Assembly (NCBI RefSeq): GCF_030123245.1
Contig: NZ_CP126101.1
Span: forward strand, 1,424,501-1,488,500
From: Lysinibacillus pakistanensis
GTDB taxonomy: Bacteria; Bacillota; Bacilli; Bacillales_A; Planococcaceae
DNA: 64,000 bases
Direction of reading: 5' to 3'
The notes below the pieces were generated by a model. It was not told the DNA's origin and searched no databases. It saw only the letters and a list, made by a program, of their open reading frames with translations. This document shows, in pieces, positions 1 through 8,679 of this stretch. Each line of letters starts with the position of its first letter. Within the stretch, counting starts at the first letter, position 1. The position numbers and the translations under genes were made by a program.

Positions 1-63
1 TTTAGCATAATAGAGACGGACGAGCATAAGCTGTACAAACCTTGATAGAAAAGGAGCATGTTT

Positions 64-576
64 ATGTCTCGTACGGTGTCTATATTTTATCACTCTTCCA
101 TTATAGCTGTGAGCTTTGTTTGTGGCGTTATCTTCTTTCATATTATCGGTGGACCGAATGCGGAGCCTTTTATATTATTTATAGAACCTCGTTTAGCAGA
201 TGGGGACAGGCATTCTATATTTCGATTAGTACTACCAGTTGCCGTTTCAGTAGCTCTTGTATTATTGCTGGCTACCCATAGTGTCTTAAAGGTGTTAGTG
301 CGTGTAACAGTGGCGATACGTGCAACCTTTTTTGGCTTTAGTTCTGTTTTTTTATTACAAAAACTTGAAGCTTTTTGGGTTTATACGATTTGGTGGTTTC
401 CATTTCAGCTCATCTATTGTATATTGTTGCTAATCCTATGCAATTTACTTGTACCTGCTTGGTCAAAGCGAAAAATCGGGAAAATGGTACCTGGTCGGAC
501 AATTTTGTTGAATTTTGTTGCGTTTTTCATCATAATAGTGGCTGAGTTTATTGTTATTTCATATGTATTAAAATAA
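64..576 (+). CDS. SpoIIM-like integral membrane protein (putative)
   Basis: A 170-residue, very hydrophobic protein with about four to five membrane segments (near residues 8-28, 50-70, 100-125 and 147-168). I do not recognise a sequence motif with certainty. In Bacillus the gene just upstream of fur is spoIIM, whose product joins the SpoIID-SpoIIM-SpoIIP engulfment machine, so position and topology suggest a diverged SpoIIM. It is shorter than the usual roughly 210 residues, which weakens the call. An ATG at 58 is also possible, but AAGGAG at 51-56 is correctly spaced only for the ATG at 64. Confidence 0.5.
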   Translation: MSRTVSIFYHSSIIAVSFVCGVIFFHIIGGPNAEPFILFIEPRLADGDRHSIFRLVLPVAVSVALVLLLATHSVLKVLVRVTVAIRATFFGFSSVFLLQKLEAFWVYTIWWFPFQLIYCILLLILCNLLVPAWSKRKIGKMVPGRTILLNFVAFFIIIVAEFIVISYVLK

Positions 577-646
577 TAGGTTCACATTCACAAAGTTAGC
601 ATGATGTAAAAACTTGCAAAAGCATATTTGAAATCTATTCACTATC

Positions 647-676
647 TTGTAATAGGATTTACTCCTTTGGTATAAT
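647..676 (+). promoter_or_regulatory. Sigma-A promoter of fur
   Basis: TTGTAA at 647-652 and a perfect TATAAT at 671-676 are separated by 18 bases, 24 bases before the fur start. I did not see a clear Fur box over it. Confidence 0.55.
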
Positions 677-700
677 GGAAAGAGTTTAGGGGGGCGTCAC

Positions 701-1165
701 ATGGAGAGCCGAATTGACCGAATAAAAAAACAGTTGCATAGTGCAAGTTATAAGCTGACGCCGCAGCGAGAAGCAACAGTTGCTGTACTGCTTGAGCACG
801 AAGAAGACCACTTAAGTGCAGAAGATGTGTATCTTTTAGTAAAAGAAAAGGCACCTGAGATTGGTCTAGCCACTGTCTATAGAACGTTAGAGTTACTAAC
901 TGAGCTCAAAATTGTCGACAAAATCAACTTTGGCGATGGCGTATCACGCTATGATTTACGCCAAGAAGGTGCTGCGCATTTCCACCATCATCTGGTTTGT
1001 ATCGAATGTGGTGCGGTAGATGAAATTCAAGAAGATTTACTTGAAGATGTGGAAGCTGTTGTTGAAAAACGTTGGAACTTTATCATTAAGGATCACCGAC
1101 TAACTTTCCACGGCATTTGCTGGCGCTGTCATGATAAAAACGACGAATCGAATGAAGAAAAATAA
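701..1165 (+). CDS. fur: Ferric uptake regulator Fur
   Basis: A 154-residue metal-dependent repressor of iron uptake genes. The N-terminal winged helix (about residues 15-80) is followed by the metal-binding and dimerisation domain. The His-rich stretch HFHHH at 93-97 and two CxxC pairs (Cys100/Cys103, Cys140/Cys143) are present, as in structural-zinc Fur proteins. Similarity to B. subtilis Fur (YqkL) extends over nearly the whole length, which separates it from the PerR and Zur paralogues. It lies upstream of xerD as in Bacillus and ends at its own terminator, so it is probably monocistronic. Confidence 0.95.
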   Translation: MESRIDRIKKQLHSASYKLTPQREATVAVLLEHEEDHLSAEDVYLLVKEKAPEIGLATVYRTLELLTELKIVDKINFGDGVSRYDLRQEGAAHFHHHLVCIECGAVDEIQEDLLEDVEAVVEKRWNFIIKDHRLTFHGICWRCHDKNDESNEEK

Positions 1166-1168
1166 CGA

Positions 1169-1221
1169 GAAACTGTCTGTTTTAATCTTAAGTTCTAGAT
1201 TGAATCGGGCAGTTTTTTGTT
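1169..1221 (+). terminator. Intrinsic terminator after fur
   Basis: Two-part hairpin: AACTGTC (1171-1177) pairs with GGCAGTT (1208-1214) and an inner TTAATCT pairs with AGATTGA. A T-rich tract follows. Confidence 0.7.
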
Positions 1222-1338
1222 TTTTGCCTACATAGCCACTCCATGAGAGATGGATGAATGGTTCAGGTGGGCATTTAAGCACAATTTTTGGATGCGTGCT
1301 AAAATAGAGAATAATTGACAGTTAGAGGGGGCGTTGTG

Positions 1339-2241
1339 ATGAATGAATTTCAATATGCAATAGAGGATTACATCCATTTTATCCAAGTTGAACGGCAGTT
1401 ATCTGACAATACTTTAGCATCCTATCGCCGAGATTTAGAAACGTATGTGAGTTTTTTGCAGGAAGTAGAGGCAATGTCAGATTTCCGCAAGGTGGAGAGA
1501 ACAATCATTTTACGTCATTTGGAGCAATTACGGATGCAGGGGAAGACAAGTCGTACCGTTGCCCGCCATATCTCCTCTATCCGTAGCTTCCACCAATTTT
1601 TACTGCGAGAAAAGCGTGCTGAAACAGACCCAACAGTGCATTTAGAAATGCCAACAATTGAGCAAAAGCTACCAAATATCCTTTCTATTGAAGAAATTGA
1701 AGCATTATTAATGGCACCTAATCGCAGCAAGCCTCAGGGTGTGCGTGATGTGGCTATGCTGGAATTGTTATATGGCTCAGGGATGCGAATTAGTGAGCTA
1801 ATTGCATTGGACATATCAGATATTCATCTAACAATGGGCTTTGTCCGCGTTTTCGGTAAGGGAGGAAAGGAGCGTATTATCCCCCTTGGAAAAAGCGCTC
1901 TTTCTGCATTAAATCATTATTTAAATAGTGCTCGTGGTCAATTACAAGGAAAATACCCAAAAACCGATGCTTTTTTTATCAATCAACGAGGGAAACGTTT
2001 AACAAGACAGGGTTGTTGGAAATTAATGAAGGAGCATGCTTTAAAGGCAGGCATTCAACATGAATTAACACCACACACATTGCGTCATTCATTTGCAACG
2101 CATTTAGTAGAAAACGGTGCGGATTTACGAGCCGTGCAGGAGATGCTTGGTCATGCGGATATTTCCACAACACAAATCTATACACATATTAGTAAAACAA
2201 GACTATCAGAAGTTTATAAGCAGTTTCATCCACGAGCTTAA
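1339..2241 (+). CDS. xerD: Site-specific tyrosine recombinase XerD
   Basis: A 300-residue tyrosine recombinase that, with XerC, resolves chromosome dimers at dif. The N-terminal core-binding SAM-like domain (about 1-95) is followed by the catalytic domain. The catalytic set is complete: Arg150, Lys174, His246, Arg249, His272 and nucleophile Tyr281. The reading frame is open from 1315, but AGAGGGG at 1324-1330 favours the ATG at 1339, which also gives the usual XerD length. It sits between fur and deoB as ripX/xerD does in Bacillus, and there is no sign of a mobile element around it. Confidence 0.95.
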   Translation: MNEFQYAIEDYIHFIQVERQLSDNTLASYRRDLETYVSFLQEVEAMSDFRKVERTIILRHLEQLRMQGKTSRTVARHISSIRSFHQFLLREKRAETDPTVHLEMPTIEQKLPNILSIEEIEALLMAPNRSKPQGVRDVAMLELLYGSGMRISELIALDISDIHLTMGFVRVFGKGGKERIIPLGKSALSALNHYLNSARGQLQGKYPKTDAFFINQRGKRLTRQGCWKLMKEHALKAGIQHELTPHTLRHSFATHLVENGADLRAVQEMLGHADISTTQIYTHISKTRLSEVYKQFHPRA

Positions 2242-2331
2242 GAATGTAAATTGTATGTTAGTCGGATGTCTGACCTTTATTTTTCGCTTTTTTTTGGTAA
2301 AATAGAGTCATGAGATTAGGAGGCAACAATT

Positions 2332-3513
2332 ATGAATAAACCATTTAATAAAATTCATGTAGTAGTTTTGGACTCAGTGGGAATTGGTGAAGCTCCAGAC
2401 GCAGCAAACTTTGGCGATGTTGGTGCACATACACTTGGTCATATCGCTGAAAAAATGAATGGGCTTACAATGCCACATATGGAGGCTTTGGGCTTAGCGA
2501 ATATTGAACCACTACAAGGTATGCAGGCAGCAGTAGAACCAAAAGCATACTATGGAAAAATGCAGGAAGCATCAGTTGGTAAAGATACAATGACTGGACA
2601 TTGGGAAATCATGGGGCTAAATATTGATAAACCCTTTAAAGTGTATCCGGAAGGGTTCCCTGCAGAATTAATTGCGGAGCTCGAAAAACGCACAGGCCGT
2701 AAAGTACTGTGTAACAAACCTGCAAGTGGTACACAAGTCATCGAGGACTTTGGTAAGGAGCATATGGAGACAGGTGCCATTATTGTTTATACCTCAGCTG
2801 ACCCAGTTCTGCAAATTGCTGCACATGAAGAAATTATTCCTGTGGAGGAGCTCTATAAAATTTGTGAAATTGCACGTGAGCTAACGCTTCAACCAGAATA
2901 TTTAGTTGGTCGTGTTATAGCCCGTCCATTTATCGGTACGCCTGGGAACTTCACACGTACATCTAATCGTCATGACTACGCGTTAAAGCCTTTTGGTCGT
3001 ACAACGATGAATGTATTAAAGGATGCAGGCTTTGATGTAATCGCTATCGGCAAAATCTCTGATATTTTCAACGGTGAAGGTGTCACAGATGCAGTTCGTA
3101 CGAAAAATAATATGGATGGTATGGATAAATTTGCGGAGGTTGTGCGCCGTAATTTCCACGGGATTAGCTTCTTAAACTTAGTAGACTTTGATGCCAATTT
3201 CGGACATCGCCGTGATCCATTAGGCTATGGAAATGCATTACAGGAATTCGATGCTCGATTACCAGAAATTACTGAGGCTATGACAGAGGATGATTTGCTA
3301 ATTATTACAGCCGACCACGGAAATGATCCAACATTCCATGGTACAGATCATACACGCGAATTTGTACCATTAATTATCTATTCACCACGTTTTAATGGTG
3401 GACATGAGCTTGCTCTGCGCGAAACGTTTGCAGATATTGCAGCAACAATTGCTGAAAATTTCAACGTTGAAGCACCAGCATTCGGTAAAAGTTTCTTAAA
3501 TGAACTGAAATAG
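2332..3513 (+). CDS. deoB: Phosphopentomutase
   Basis: A 393-residue metalloenzyme of the alkaline-phosphatase superfamily that interconverts (deoxy)ribose 1- and 5-phosphate in nucleoside catabolism. The start-site Asp segment ([14 protein letters not shown]), the active-site Thr region (DTMTGHWE) and the C-terminal metal motif (DHGNDP, then HTRE) are all visible. AGGAGG at 2319-2324 precedes the ATG. The next gene, a nucleoside phosphorylase, starts 11 bases after the stop, so the two form an operon that turns nucleosides into pentose 5-phosphate. Confidence 0.96.
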   Translation: MNKPFNKIHVVVLDSVGIGEAPDAANFGDVGAHTLGHIAEKMNGLTMPHMEALGLANIEPLQGMQAAVEPKAYYGKMQEASVGKDTMTGHWEIMGLNIDKPFKVYPEGFPAELIAELEKRTGRKVLCNKPASGTQVIEDFGKEHMETGAIIVYTSADPVLQIAAHEEIIPVEELYKICEIARELTLQPEYLVGRVIARPFIGTPGNFTRTSNRHDYALKPFGRTTMNVLKDAGFDVIAIGKISDIFNGEGVTDAVRTKNNMDGMDKFAEVVRRNFHGISFLNLVDFDANFGHRRDPLGYGNALQEFDARLPEITEAMTEDDLLIITADHGNDPTFHGTDHTREFVPLIIYSPRFNGGHELALRETFADIAATIAENFNVEAPAFGKSFLNELK

Positions 3514-3524
3514 GGGGTTTTCGT

Positions 3525-4775
3525 ATGAATATGGCACAGCTGTTTGAAAAGAAAAAACAAGGCAAGGAGCTATCACAGGCTGAAATTCAGTATTTTGTAG
3601 AAGGCTATACTACTGGTTCAATCCCTGACTATCAAGCAAGCTCTTTACTAATGGCAATTCGATTATTGGGTATGACAGATGATGAAACATTTTATTTAAC
3701 AAAGGCAATGATAGAATCCGGTGATGTAATTGATTTAACATCTATTGAAGGCTTTAAAATAGACAAACACTCAACTGGTGGAGTAGGTGATAAAGTTACA
3801 CTTATTGTCACACCAATAATTGCTGCATTAGGTATTCCGGTAGCAAAATTTAGTGGTAAGGGTCTGGGGATCACTGGGGGAACGATCGATAAATTAGAAT
3901 CTATTCGAGGGCTTAAGACGGAGCTTTCCTCACAGGAATTTATCGACAATGTCAATAAACATAAAATTGCGGTGGCTGGTCAGACAGGTAATCTTGTCCC
4001 TGCTGACAAAAAGCTGTATGCGTTGCGAGATGTGACAGGTACTGTCGATTCCATTCCGCTAATTGCAGCATCAATTATGAGTAAGAAAATTGCAAGTGGT
4101 GCTGACGGCATTGTATTAGATGTTAAATGCGGTTCAGGAGCATTTATGAAGACGGAACAGGAAGCTCAAGTTTTAGCTGACACGATGACTGCAATTGGTG
4201 AAAAGCTAGGACGAAAAGTTGTTGCTCATATAAGCGATATGGATAATCCGTTAGGTAAAATGATTGGAAATAAGCTAGAAGTAGTTGAGGCTTATGCGTT
4301 ACTTAAAGGTCATATGGATGAGACACATGAGGATCTTCTTGAGGAATGTACAATTATCTCCTCATTAATGTACCAGGTTGCAGCTGGTGTAAATGAACCA
4401 GAGGCAACAGCAGCCGTGAAGCGTGTGTTAGAGGACGGTTCAGCAGCAGCAAAATTTGAAGAATTTATTGTGGCACAGGGCGGCGATTTAGACGATATTG
4501 TGCAGAAAGATACAATGAATAAAGTAGCTGTCAAAGCGCCTGCTGAAGGCACTATAGCAACAGTTAATGCCCTGTTAATCGGTGAAGCTAGTGTTTCACT
4601 TGGTGCGGGTCGATTAACGAAGGAATCGGAGCTTGATTACGACGCTGGTATCCAATTGCTTGCCAAAAAAGGTGATCATGTAAGTAAGGGCGAGGCGATT
4701 GCTTATTTATATTCAAATCGCGAAATTGATGAGGAAGCAATGGATAAAGTACAGAAAGCTTTTACAATTGCATAA
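3525..4775 (+). CDS. pdp: Pyrimidine-nucleoside phosphorylase
   Basis: A 416-residue phosphorylase that splits uridine/thymidine with phosphate. The family signature is clear: KHSTGGVGDK, the glycine-rich SGKGLGITGGTIDKLE, and ALRDVTGTVDSIPLIAASIMSKK. It is somewhat shorter than the 433-residue B. subtilis Pdp. In B. subtilis the gene after deoB is the purine phosphorylase pupG; here a pyrimidine enzyme occupies that slot. Its product, pentose 1-phosphate, is the DeoB substrate, which fits the 11-base spacing. A strong terminator follows. Confidence 0.93.
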   Translation: MNMAQLFEKKKQGKELSQAEIQYFVEGYTTGSIPDYQASSLLMAIRLLGMTDDETFYLTKAMIESGDVIDLTSIEGFKIDKHSTGGVGDKVTLIVTPIIAALGIPVAKFSGKGLGITGGTIDKLESIRGLKTELSSQEFIDNVNKHKIAVAGQTGNLVPADKKLYALRDVTGTVDSIPLIAASIMSKKIASGADGIVLDVKCGSGAFMKTEQEAQVLADTMTAIGEKLGRKVVAHISDMDNPLGKMIGNKLEVVEAYALLKGHMDETHEDLLEECTIISSLMYQVAAGVNEPEATAAVKRVLEDGSAAAKFEEFIVAQGGDLDDIVQKDTMNKVAVKAPAEGTIATVNALLIGEASVSLGAGRLTKESELDYDAGIQLLAKKGDHVSKGEAIAYLYSNREIDEEAMDKVQKAFTIA

Positions 4776-4784
4776 ATAATTTGA

Positions 4785-4824
4785 AGCGAGAACTCTCTTT
4801 AGGGAAGGAGGGTTCTCGCTTTTT
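4785..4824 (+). terminator. Intrinsic terminator of deoB-pdp
   Basis: Perfect 8-bp stem GCGAGAAC (4785-4792) / GTTCTCGC (4812-4819), followed by a T run. Confidence 0.9.
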
Positions 4825-4841
4825 ATCTTCATGCAGCAAAA

Positions 4842-4931
4842 GACAGGGCCAAAGTGGCGGATAGACTCAATGAATCAATAGATAGATTAAATAAACAGAT
4901 GGATAGAAGAGCCAAAATGACGGATAGATTC
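4842..4931 (+). repeat. 21-bp-period repeat encoding DR-heptads
   Basis: About four degenerate 21-bp units lie just after the pdp terminator. In one frame they read as heptads starting Asp-Arg (DRLNESI, DRLNKQM, DRRAKMT). The frame can be opened from 4854 and runs to 5051, but it has no ribosome site and loses the pattern after 4931, so I do not call a gene. The same heptad type recurs at 24403. Confidence 0.7.
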
Positions 4932-5065
4932 ACTTACTCAAGAATTAAACGTCTCTTGCGTTTAAAAATTGTTGATTTATCCCATACTGCACTTAACCTA
5001 AAAAGCTATCAGTATGTCGATTTGACACTATTTCGGAAGACTTTGCACTAGTTCTGTCAGCCGCA

Positions 5066-5091
5066 AGGAATCACCACATCAAATGTGGAAT
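5066..5091 (+). promoter_or_regulatory. Probable sigma-H promoter of the spoIIA operon
   Basis: AGGAATC (5066-5072), 12 bases, then GTGGAAT (5085-5091) matches the sigma-H consensus (AGGAWWW, 11-12 bases, RNNGAAT) with one mismatch. The predicted start lies just before the SD of spoIIAA. TGTCGAT at about 5016-5022 resembles a Spo0A box. spoIIA is sigma-H- and Spo0A-dependent in B. subtilis. Confidence 0.55.
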
Positions 5092-5114
5092 TGCACGAGG
5101 AGGAGGCGATGTTC

Positions 5115-5468
5115 ATGCATTTTCAATTAGAAATGGTAACAAGAGAGACTGTGGTAATACGGTTATTTGGGGAGCTCGATCATCATGCGGTAGAGCAAAT
5201 TCGAGCAAAAATTTCTACAGCCATTTTTCAAGGAGCTGTATCGACAATTATTTGGAACCTAGAGGGACTTTCCTTTATGGATAGCTCAGGTGTAGGTTTA
5301 GTACTTGGTCGGATGCGTGAGTTAGAGGCAGTGGCTGGTCGAACAATTTTATTAAATCCATCGCCGACAATGCGAAAAGTATTTCAATTTTCAGGTCTAG
5401 GGCCATGGATGATGGATGCAACAGAAGAAGAAGCGATTGAACGAGTTAGGGGGATTGTAAATGGATAA
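5115..5468 (+). CDS. spoIIAA: Anti-sigma-F factor antagonist SpoIIAA
   Basis: A 117-residue STAS protein. Unphosphorylated SpoIIAA binds SpoIIAB and frees sigma-F in the forespore; SpoIIAB phosphorylates it and SpoIIE dephosphorylates it. The motif FMDSSGVG places the phosphorylatable residue at Ser58, exactly as in B. subtilis. An ATG at 5109 is only two bases from AGGAGG (5101-5106), so the ATG at 5115 with 8-base spacing is preferred and gives the family length. It overlaps spoIIAB by 8 bases. The dacF gene that precedes it in Bacillus is absent. Confidence 0.95.
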   Translation: MHFQLEMVTRETVVIRLFGELDHHAVEQIRAKISTAIFQGAVSTIIWNLEGLSFMDSSGVGLVLGRMRELEAVAGRTILLNPSPTMRKVFQFSGLGPWMMDATEEEAIERVRGIVNG

Positions 5469-5901
5469 TGAAATGACATTAACTTTTTTAGCAATTAGTG
5501 AAAATGAAGCTTTGGCACGTGTAGCTGTAACGGGCTTTATCGCACAATTAGATCCAACAATTGATGAGCTATCTGAATTTAAAACGGTTGTTTCAGAGGC
5601 TGTTTCCAATGCTATTATTCATGGCTATGAAGAGGATGGCAAAGGCGTTGTTACAGTTCATGCAAAGCGTGAGGATGATATTGTTACTGTGTCTGTTATG
5701 GATAAAGGTACTGGTATAGAAGATGTGAGCCGTGCAATGGAGCCGTTATTTACCACGAAAAGCGCATTAGAGCGTTCAGGCATGGGCTTCACAATTATGG
5801 ATAGTTTTTCTGATCAATTAACAGTCATGTCTAAATGGCAAGAGGGCACAACGGTTACATTTACCAAGAAATTTTACTCGGTTCGCACACCGGTAATGTG
5901 A
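5461..5901 (+). CDS. spoIIAB: Anti-sigma-F factor / serine kinase SpoIIAB
   Basis: A 146-residue GHKL-fold kinase that holds sigma-F inactive and phosphorylates SpoIIAA. The ATP-binding boxes are intact: N box EAVSNAIIH, G1 box DKGTGI and G2 box RSGMGF. The start overlaps the end of spoIIAA, giving translational coupling that keeps the two partners in step. It is the second gene of the sporulation operon and leads directly into sigF. Confidence 0.96.
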   Translation: MDNEMTLTFLAISENEALARVAVTGFIAQLDPTIDELSEFKTVVSEAVSNAIIHGYEEDGKGVVTVHAKREDDIVTVSVMDKGTGIEDVSRAMEPLFTTKSALERSGMGFTIMDSFSDQLTVMSKWQEGTTVTFTKKFYSVRTPVM

Positions 5902-5911
5902 GGTAAGGATT

Positions 5912-6703
5912 GTGAAGCCGTTAGAACAGTCGTCCGATAAGCTATTGTCACAGGAAGAAATGCGTGATTTAATTGCGCGTGCGCAGCAGGGCGATCATGA
6001 GGCTCGTAAACGTATGATAGAAGGAAATACGAGACTTGTGTGGTCCATCGTACAACGCTTTACGACTAGAGGCGTGGAGCTTGAGGATTTATTCCAAATC
6101 GGCTGTATAGGTCTTATGAAATCCGTGGATAAATTCGATTTAACGTATGATGTGAAATTTTCGACTTATGCAGTACCGATGATTATCGGAGAAATTCAAC
6201 GCTTTCTAAGGGATGATGGGATGGTGAAGGTGAGCCGCTCAATTCGGGAATTAAATTTTAAAATTCGTCACGCAACTGATGAGTTCATTAAAAATAATGA
6301 GCACCCACCTACCATTCATGAATTAGCACAGGTACTTGGTGTCACGGCTGAGGAGATTGTTACAGCGTCAGATGCTCTGAGAGATCCTGCTTCTTTACAT
6401 GAACAATTGTATGAAAGTGAAGGAGATTCCATTACATTAATGGATCAAATGAAGGATGAAAAATCTGAACAGCCTTTTGATTATATTCCGCTTAAAGAGG
6501 TATTAACGAGGCTTGATCCACGAGAGCAATCGATCATCTATTTGCGCTATTTCTCGGATTGTACCCAAACAGAGATTGCCAATAGGTTGGGTATATCACA
6601 AGTACAGGTATCACGTTTAGAGAAAAAAATTCTTGCCCAATTAAAAACCTGGATGGCCACAAGTGCCACTATAGAAGAGGAAGAACTAAAAAAAGACAAC
6701 TAA
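5912..6703 (+). CDS. sigF: RNA polymerase sigma-F (SpoIIAC)
   Basis: A 263-residue sigma factor of the SigB/F/G family, the first forespore-specific sigma factor. Region 2 (GNTRLVWSIVQRF, DLFQIGCIGLMKSVDKFD, KFSTYAVPMIIGEIQRFLRDD), region 3 and the region 4 helix-turn-helix (TQTEIANRLGISQVQVSRLEKK) are visible. Translation starts at GTG 5912 behind GAGGTAAGG. It is co-transcribed with its two regulators and is followed 15 bases later by spoVAF. Confidence 0.95.
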   Translation: MKPLEQSSDKLLSQEEMRDLIARAQQGDHEARKRMIEGNTRLVWSIVQRFTTRGVELEDLFQIGCIGLMKSVDKFDLTYDVKFSTYAVPMIIGEIQRFLRDDGMVKVSRSIRELNFKIRHATDEFIKNNEHPPTIHELAQVLGVTAEEIVTASDALRDPASLHEQLYESEGDSITLMDQMKDEKSEQPFDYIPLKEVLTRLDPREQSIIYLRYFSDCTQTEIANRLGISQVQVSRLEKKILAQLKTWMATSATIEEEELKKDN

Positions 6704-6718
6704 GAAAATGGTGACAGC

Positions 6719-8167
6719 ATGACAGATAAAGATAAACTTTTTAACAGCTTAGAAGAAGCCGTAAATTTTCTTAATGAGCAATTTGGTGACGGCGAATCAT
6801 TTGACGTTTCACTCAAGCATCTATTTGTCAAAGATTTGCCGGTTCTTTGTGCATATATAAGTGGACTCGTGGATGGGATAGTGTTAACGCAATTACTCTC
6901 TAATATGTTACCTGAAGAGGATGTTGACATTGAGGATGAAAAGGAATATTTTGAAGCCTATTTCAATTACCAAGGCCGTTCAGAGGAAACAAAACGTGAA
7001 GCTATTTTATTAGCCATATTAAGTGGACAAGTAGTCTTTATAACTAAAAGTGGTTACGGCTATGTTGCAGAGATTCGAAGCTATCCAGGACGTACACCTG
7101 AGGAGCCTGACAATGAAAAAGTTATTCGGGGTTCTAGGGATGGTTTTATTGAAGGTATTTCTCAAAATGCTGCTTTGATTCGTCGGCGAATTCGCAATAG
7201 CAATTTACGTTTCGAGCTACATAAAATATCCGAAATCGGTCAAACCGATGTCGCACTAGCGTTTATAAAGGGTATTGCAAATGATGAAACGCTCGATAAA
7301 TTGCGACAGCGCATAGGACAAATTCATCATGATGGCTTGACTATGACTGATAAATCACTAGAAGAATGGTTGTTTAAACAAAAGTTTCATCCTGTTCCTT
7401 TTGTACGTTATACGGAACGACCAGATATTACTGCAGCGCATTTACTTGAGGGCCATATTGCCATTATTGTCGATACGTCTCCTTCTGTAATTATTGTGCC
7501 TGCAACAGTTTTTCATTTACTACAGCATGCAGAAGAGTATCGACAAGCTCCATTAGTAGGAACGTTTGTTCGTTTTATGAGATATTTTGGGGCAATAATG
7601 GGTTTACTATTATTACCTTTATGGTATGTATTTGCAACAAATCCATCTTTATTACCTGATGCATTATCCTTTTTAGGTGAAAAGGATAAATCCCATATTC
7701 CACTTTTACTGCAAGTATTTGTTGGAGATGTAGGGATAGAATTTTTGAGGATGGCCGCCATTCATACCCCATCACCATTATCCACTGCGATGGGGTTAGT
7801 TGCAGGTGTAATTATTGGTCAGATTGCAATTGATGTTGGGCTATTCTCGTCAGAAGTAGTGTTATATACAGCCGTTTCAGCTATTCTAACCTTTATTATT
7901 CCATCATATGAGCTAGGTATCTCCATTAAAATCTTTAGACTAATGTTGTTAATAATGACTGGAATCTGGGGTGTGAATGGGTTATTTATAGGTATTTTTC
8001 TATTATTTACGTATTTATGTTCAATACGTCCGATGCAAGCGCCATATCTATGGCCGCTTATTCCGTTCTTTCCAAAGGCAATGCTTCGTGTGCTTATCCG
8101 TTTTCCAATGACAGAAGATGCCTTAAGACCTTATGTAGTCGATTCCAAGCAGCGAAAAAGATCATAG
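6719..8167 (+). CDS. spoVAF: Spore germination protein SpoVAF (GerA-family)
   Basis: A 482-residue protein with a soluble N-terminal half and about five membrane helices between residues 300 and 450, the layout of GerA-type receptor A subunits. In B. subtilis SpoVAF closes the spoVA operon and sits in the spore inner membrane; work there links it to amplification of ion release during germination. The PGRTPEEPDNEKVIRGSRDGF segment, continued by ALIRRRIR, is typical of the family. Here it follows sigF directly with no spoVAA-spoVAE between, yet lysA still comes next, so the locus looks shortened. Confidence 0.9.
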   Translation: MTDKDKLFNSLEEAVNFLNEQFGDGESFDVSLKHLFVKDLPVLCAYISGLVDGIVLTQLLSNMLPEEDVDIEDEKEYFEAYFNYQGRSEETKREAILLAILSGQVVFITKSGYGYVAEIRSYPGRTPEEPDNEKVIRGSRDGFIEGISQNAALIRRRIRNSNLRFELHKISEIGQTDVALAFIKGIANDETLDKLRQRIGQIHHDGLTMTDKSLEEWLFKQKFHPVPFVRYTERPDITAAHLLEGHIAIIVDTSPSVIIVPATVFHLLQHAEEYRQAPLVGTFVRFMRYFGAIMGLLLLPLWYVFATNPSLLPDALSFLGEKDKSHIPLLLQVFVGDVGIEFLRMAAIHTPSPLSTAMGLVAGVIIGQIAIDVGLFSSEVVLYTAVSAILTFIIPSYELGISIKIFRLMLLIMTGIWGVNGLFIGIFLLFTYLCSIRPMQAPYLWPLIPFFPKAMLRVLIRFPMTEDALRPYVVDSKQRKRS

Positions 8168-8234
8168 GAGCCGTTGCACTCGTTTTTTTCATGTGATAAA
8201 GTTCACATATAGTATTTTGTGATTTTTGCAAAAA

Positions 8235-8520
8235 TTATCTTCATACAACAAATGGTTTATCTTCATTCAGTAAATGTTTTTTGTATCGAAAGCAAAGCGG
8301 CAAATGTTTTATGCGCATAAGCGTAGCGGCAGAAATAGAAGACTCTCACCTCTACTGGTAGAGAGATGATGCAATTTGGGTCCTTTTCAATGGATGTCCA
8401 AACACCACTGAATGAAGATAAAGCCTCCGGCGGATGTCACGGATTTTCAAAGGAATGAATTGTACAGGTACAATTCAAAATCCAGACGCAATTACGCCAA
8501 GGCGAAATTGATTTATTCAA
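8235..8520 (+). repeat. Dispersed structured repeat, copy A (upstream of lysA)
   Basis: The head word TTATCTTCAT(N)CAG appears twice (8235 and 8257). Then come two copies of the CGAAAGC(A/G)(A/T)AGCGGCA word, a CACCTCTA hairpin region, the core CCGGCGGATGTCACGG, and the tail hairpin AATTACGCC/GGCGAAATT (8490-8509). The same blocks recur at 47551-47762 (minus), 59157-59665, 61221-61858 and 61987-62274. It lies before lysA in the same orientation. There is no coding potential. Confidence 0.75.
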
Positions 8521-8555
8521 TACGAATTTGTGAACGGAGATAAACATGAAGGATT

Positions 8556-8623
8556 GTTTGAAAGCTTTAAAAGTATTGAAGCATTCAAACAAACGAAATA
8601 AAATTATACTCAAGTATAATTTT
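8556..8623 (+). promoter_or_regulatory. Two hairpins in the lysA leader
   Basis: GTTTGAAAGC (8556-8565) pairs with GCATTCAAAC (8581-8590) with one mismatch. It is followed by a perfect 11-bp hairpin AAAATTATACT/AGTATAATTTT (8600-8623). No T run follows, so this is not a plain terminator. It does not resemble a lysine riboswitch. Confidence 0.45.
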
Positions 8624-8679
8624 AAAATATTCATGTGATGTATCACAGGATGGAACGATGTGAAAAGGGAGAGATGCAC

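Noticed and set aside
1339..2241. Integrase of a mobile element
   Set aside because: Full XerD similarity and conserved position between fur and deoB show it is the housekeeping recombinase.
4854..5051. 65-codon protein upstream of spoIIAA
   Set aside because: Only the first part follows the heptad repeat; there is no ribosome site, and the end runs into the spoIIA promoter region. Kept as repeat only.
8521..8679. Lysine riboswitch before lysA
   Set aside because: The leader is too short and lacks the L-box motifs; only two simple hairpins are seen.
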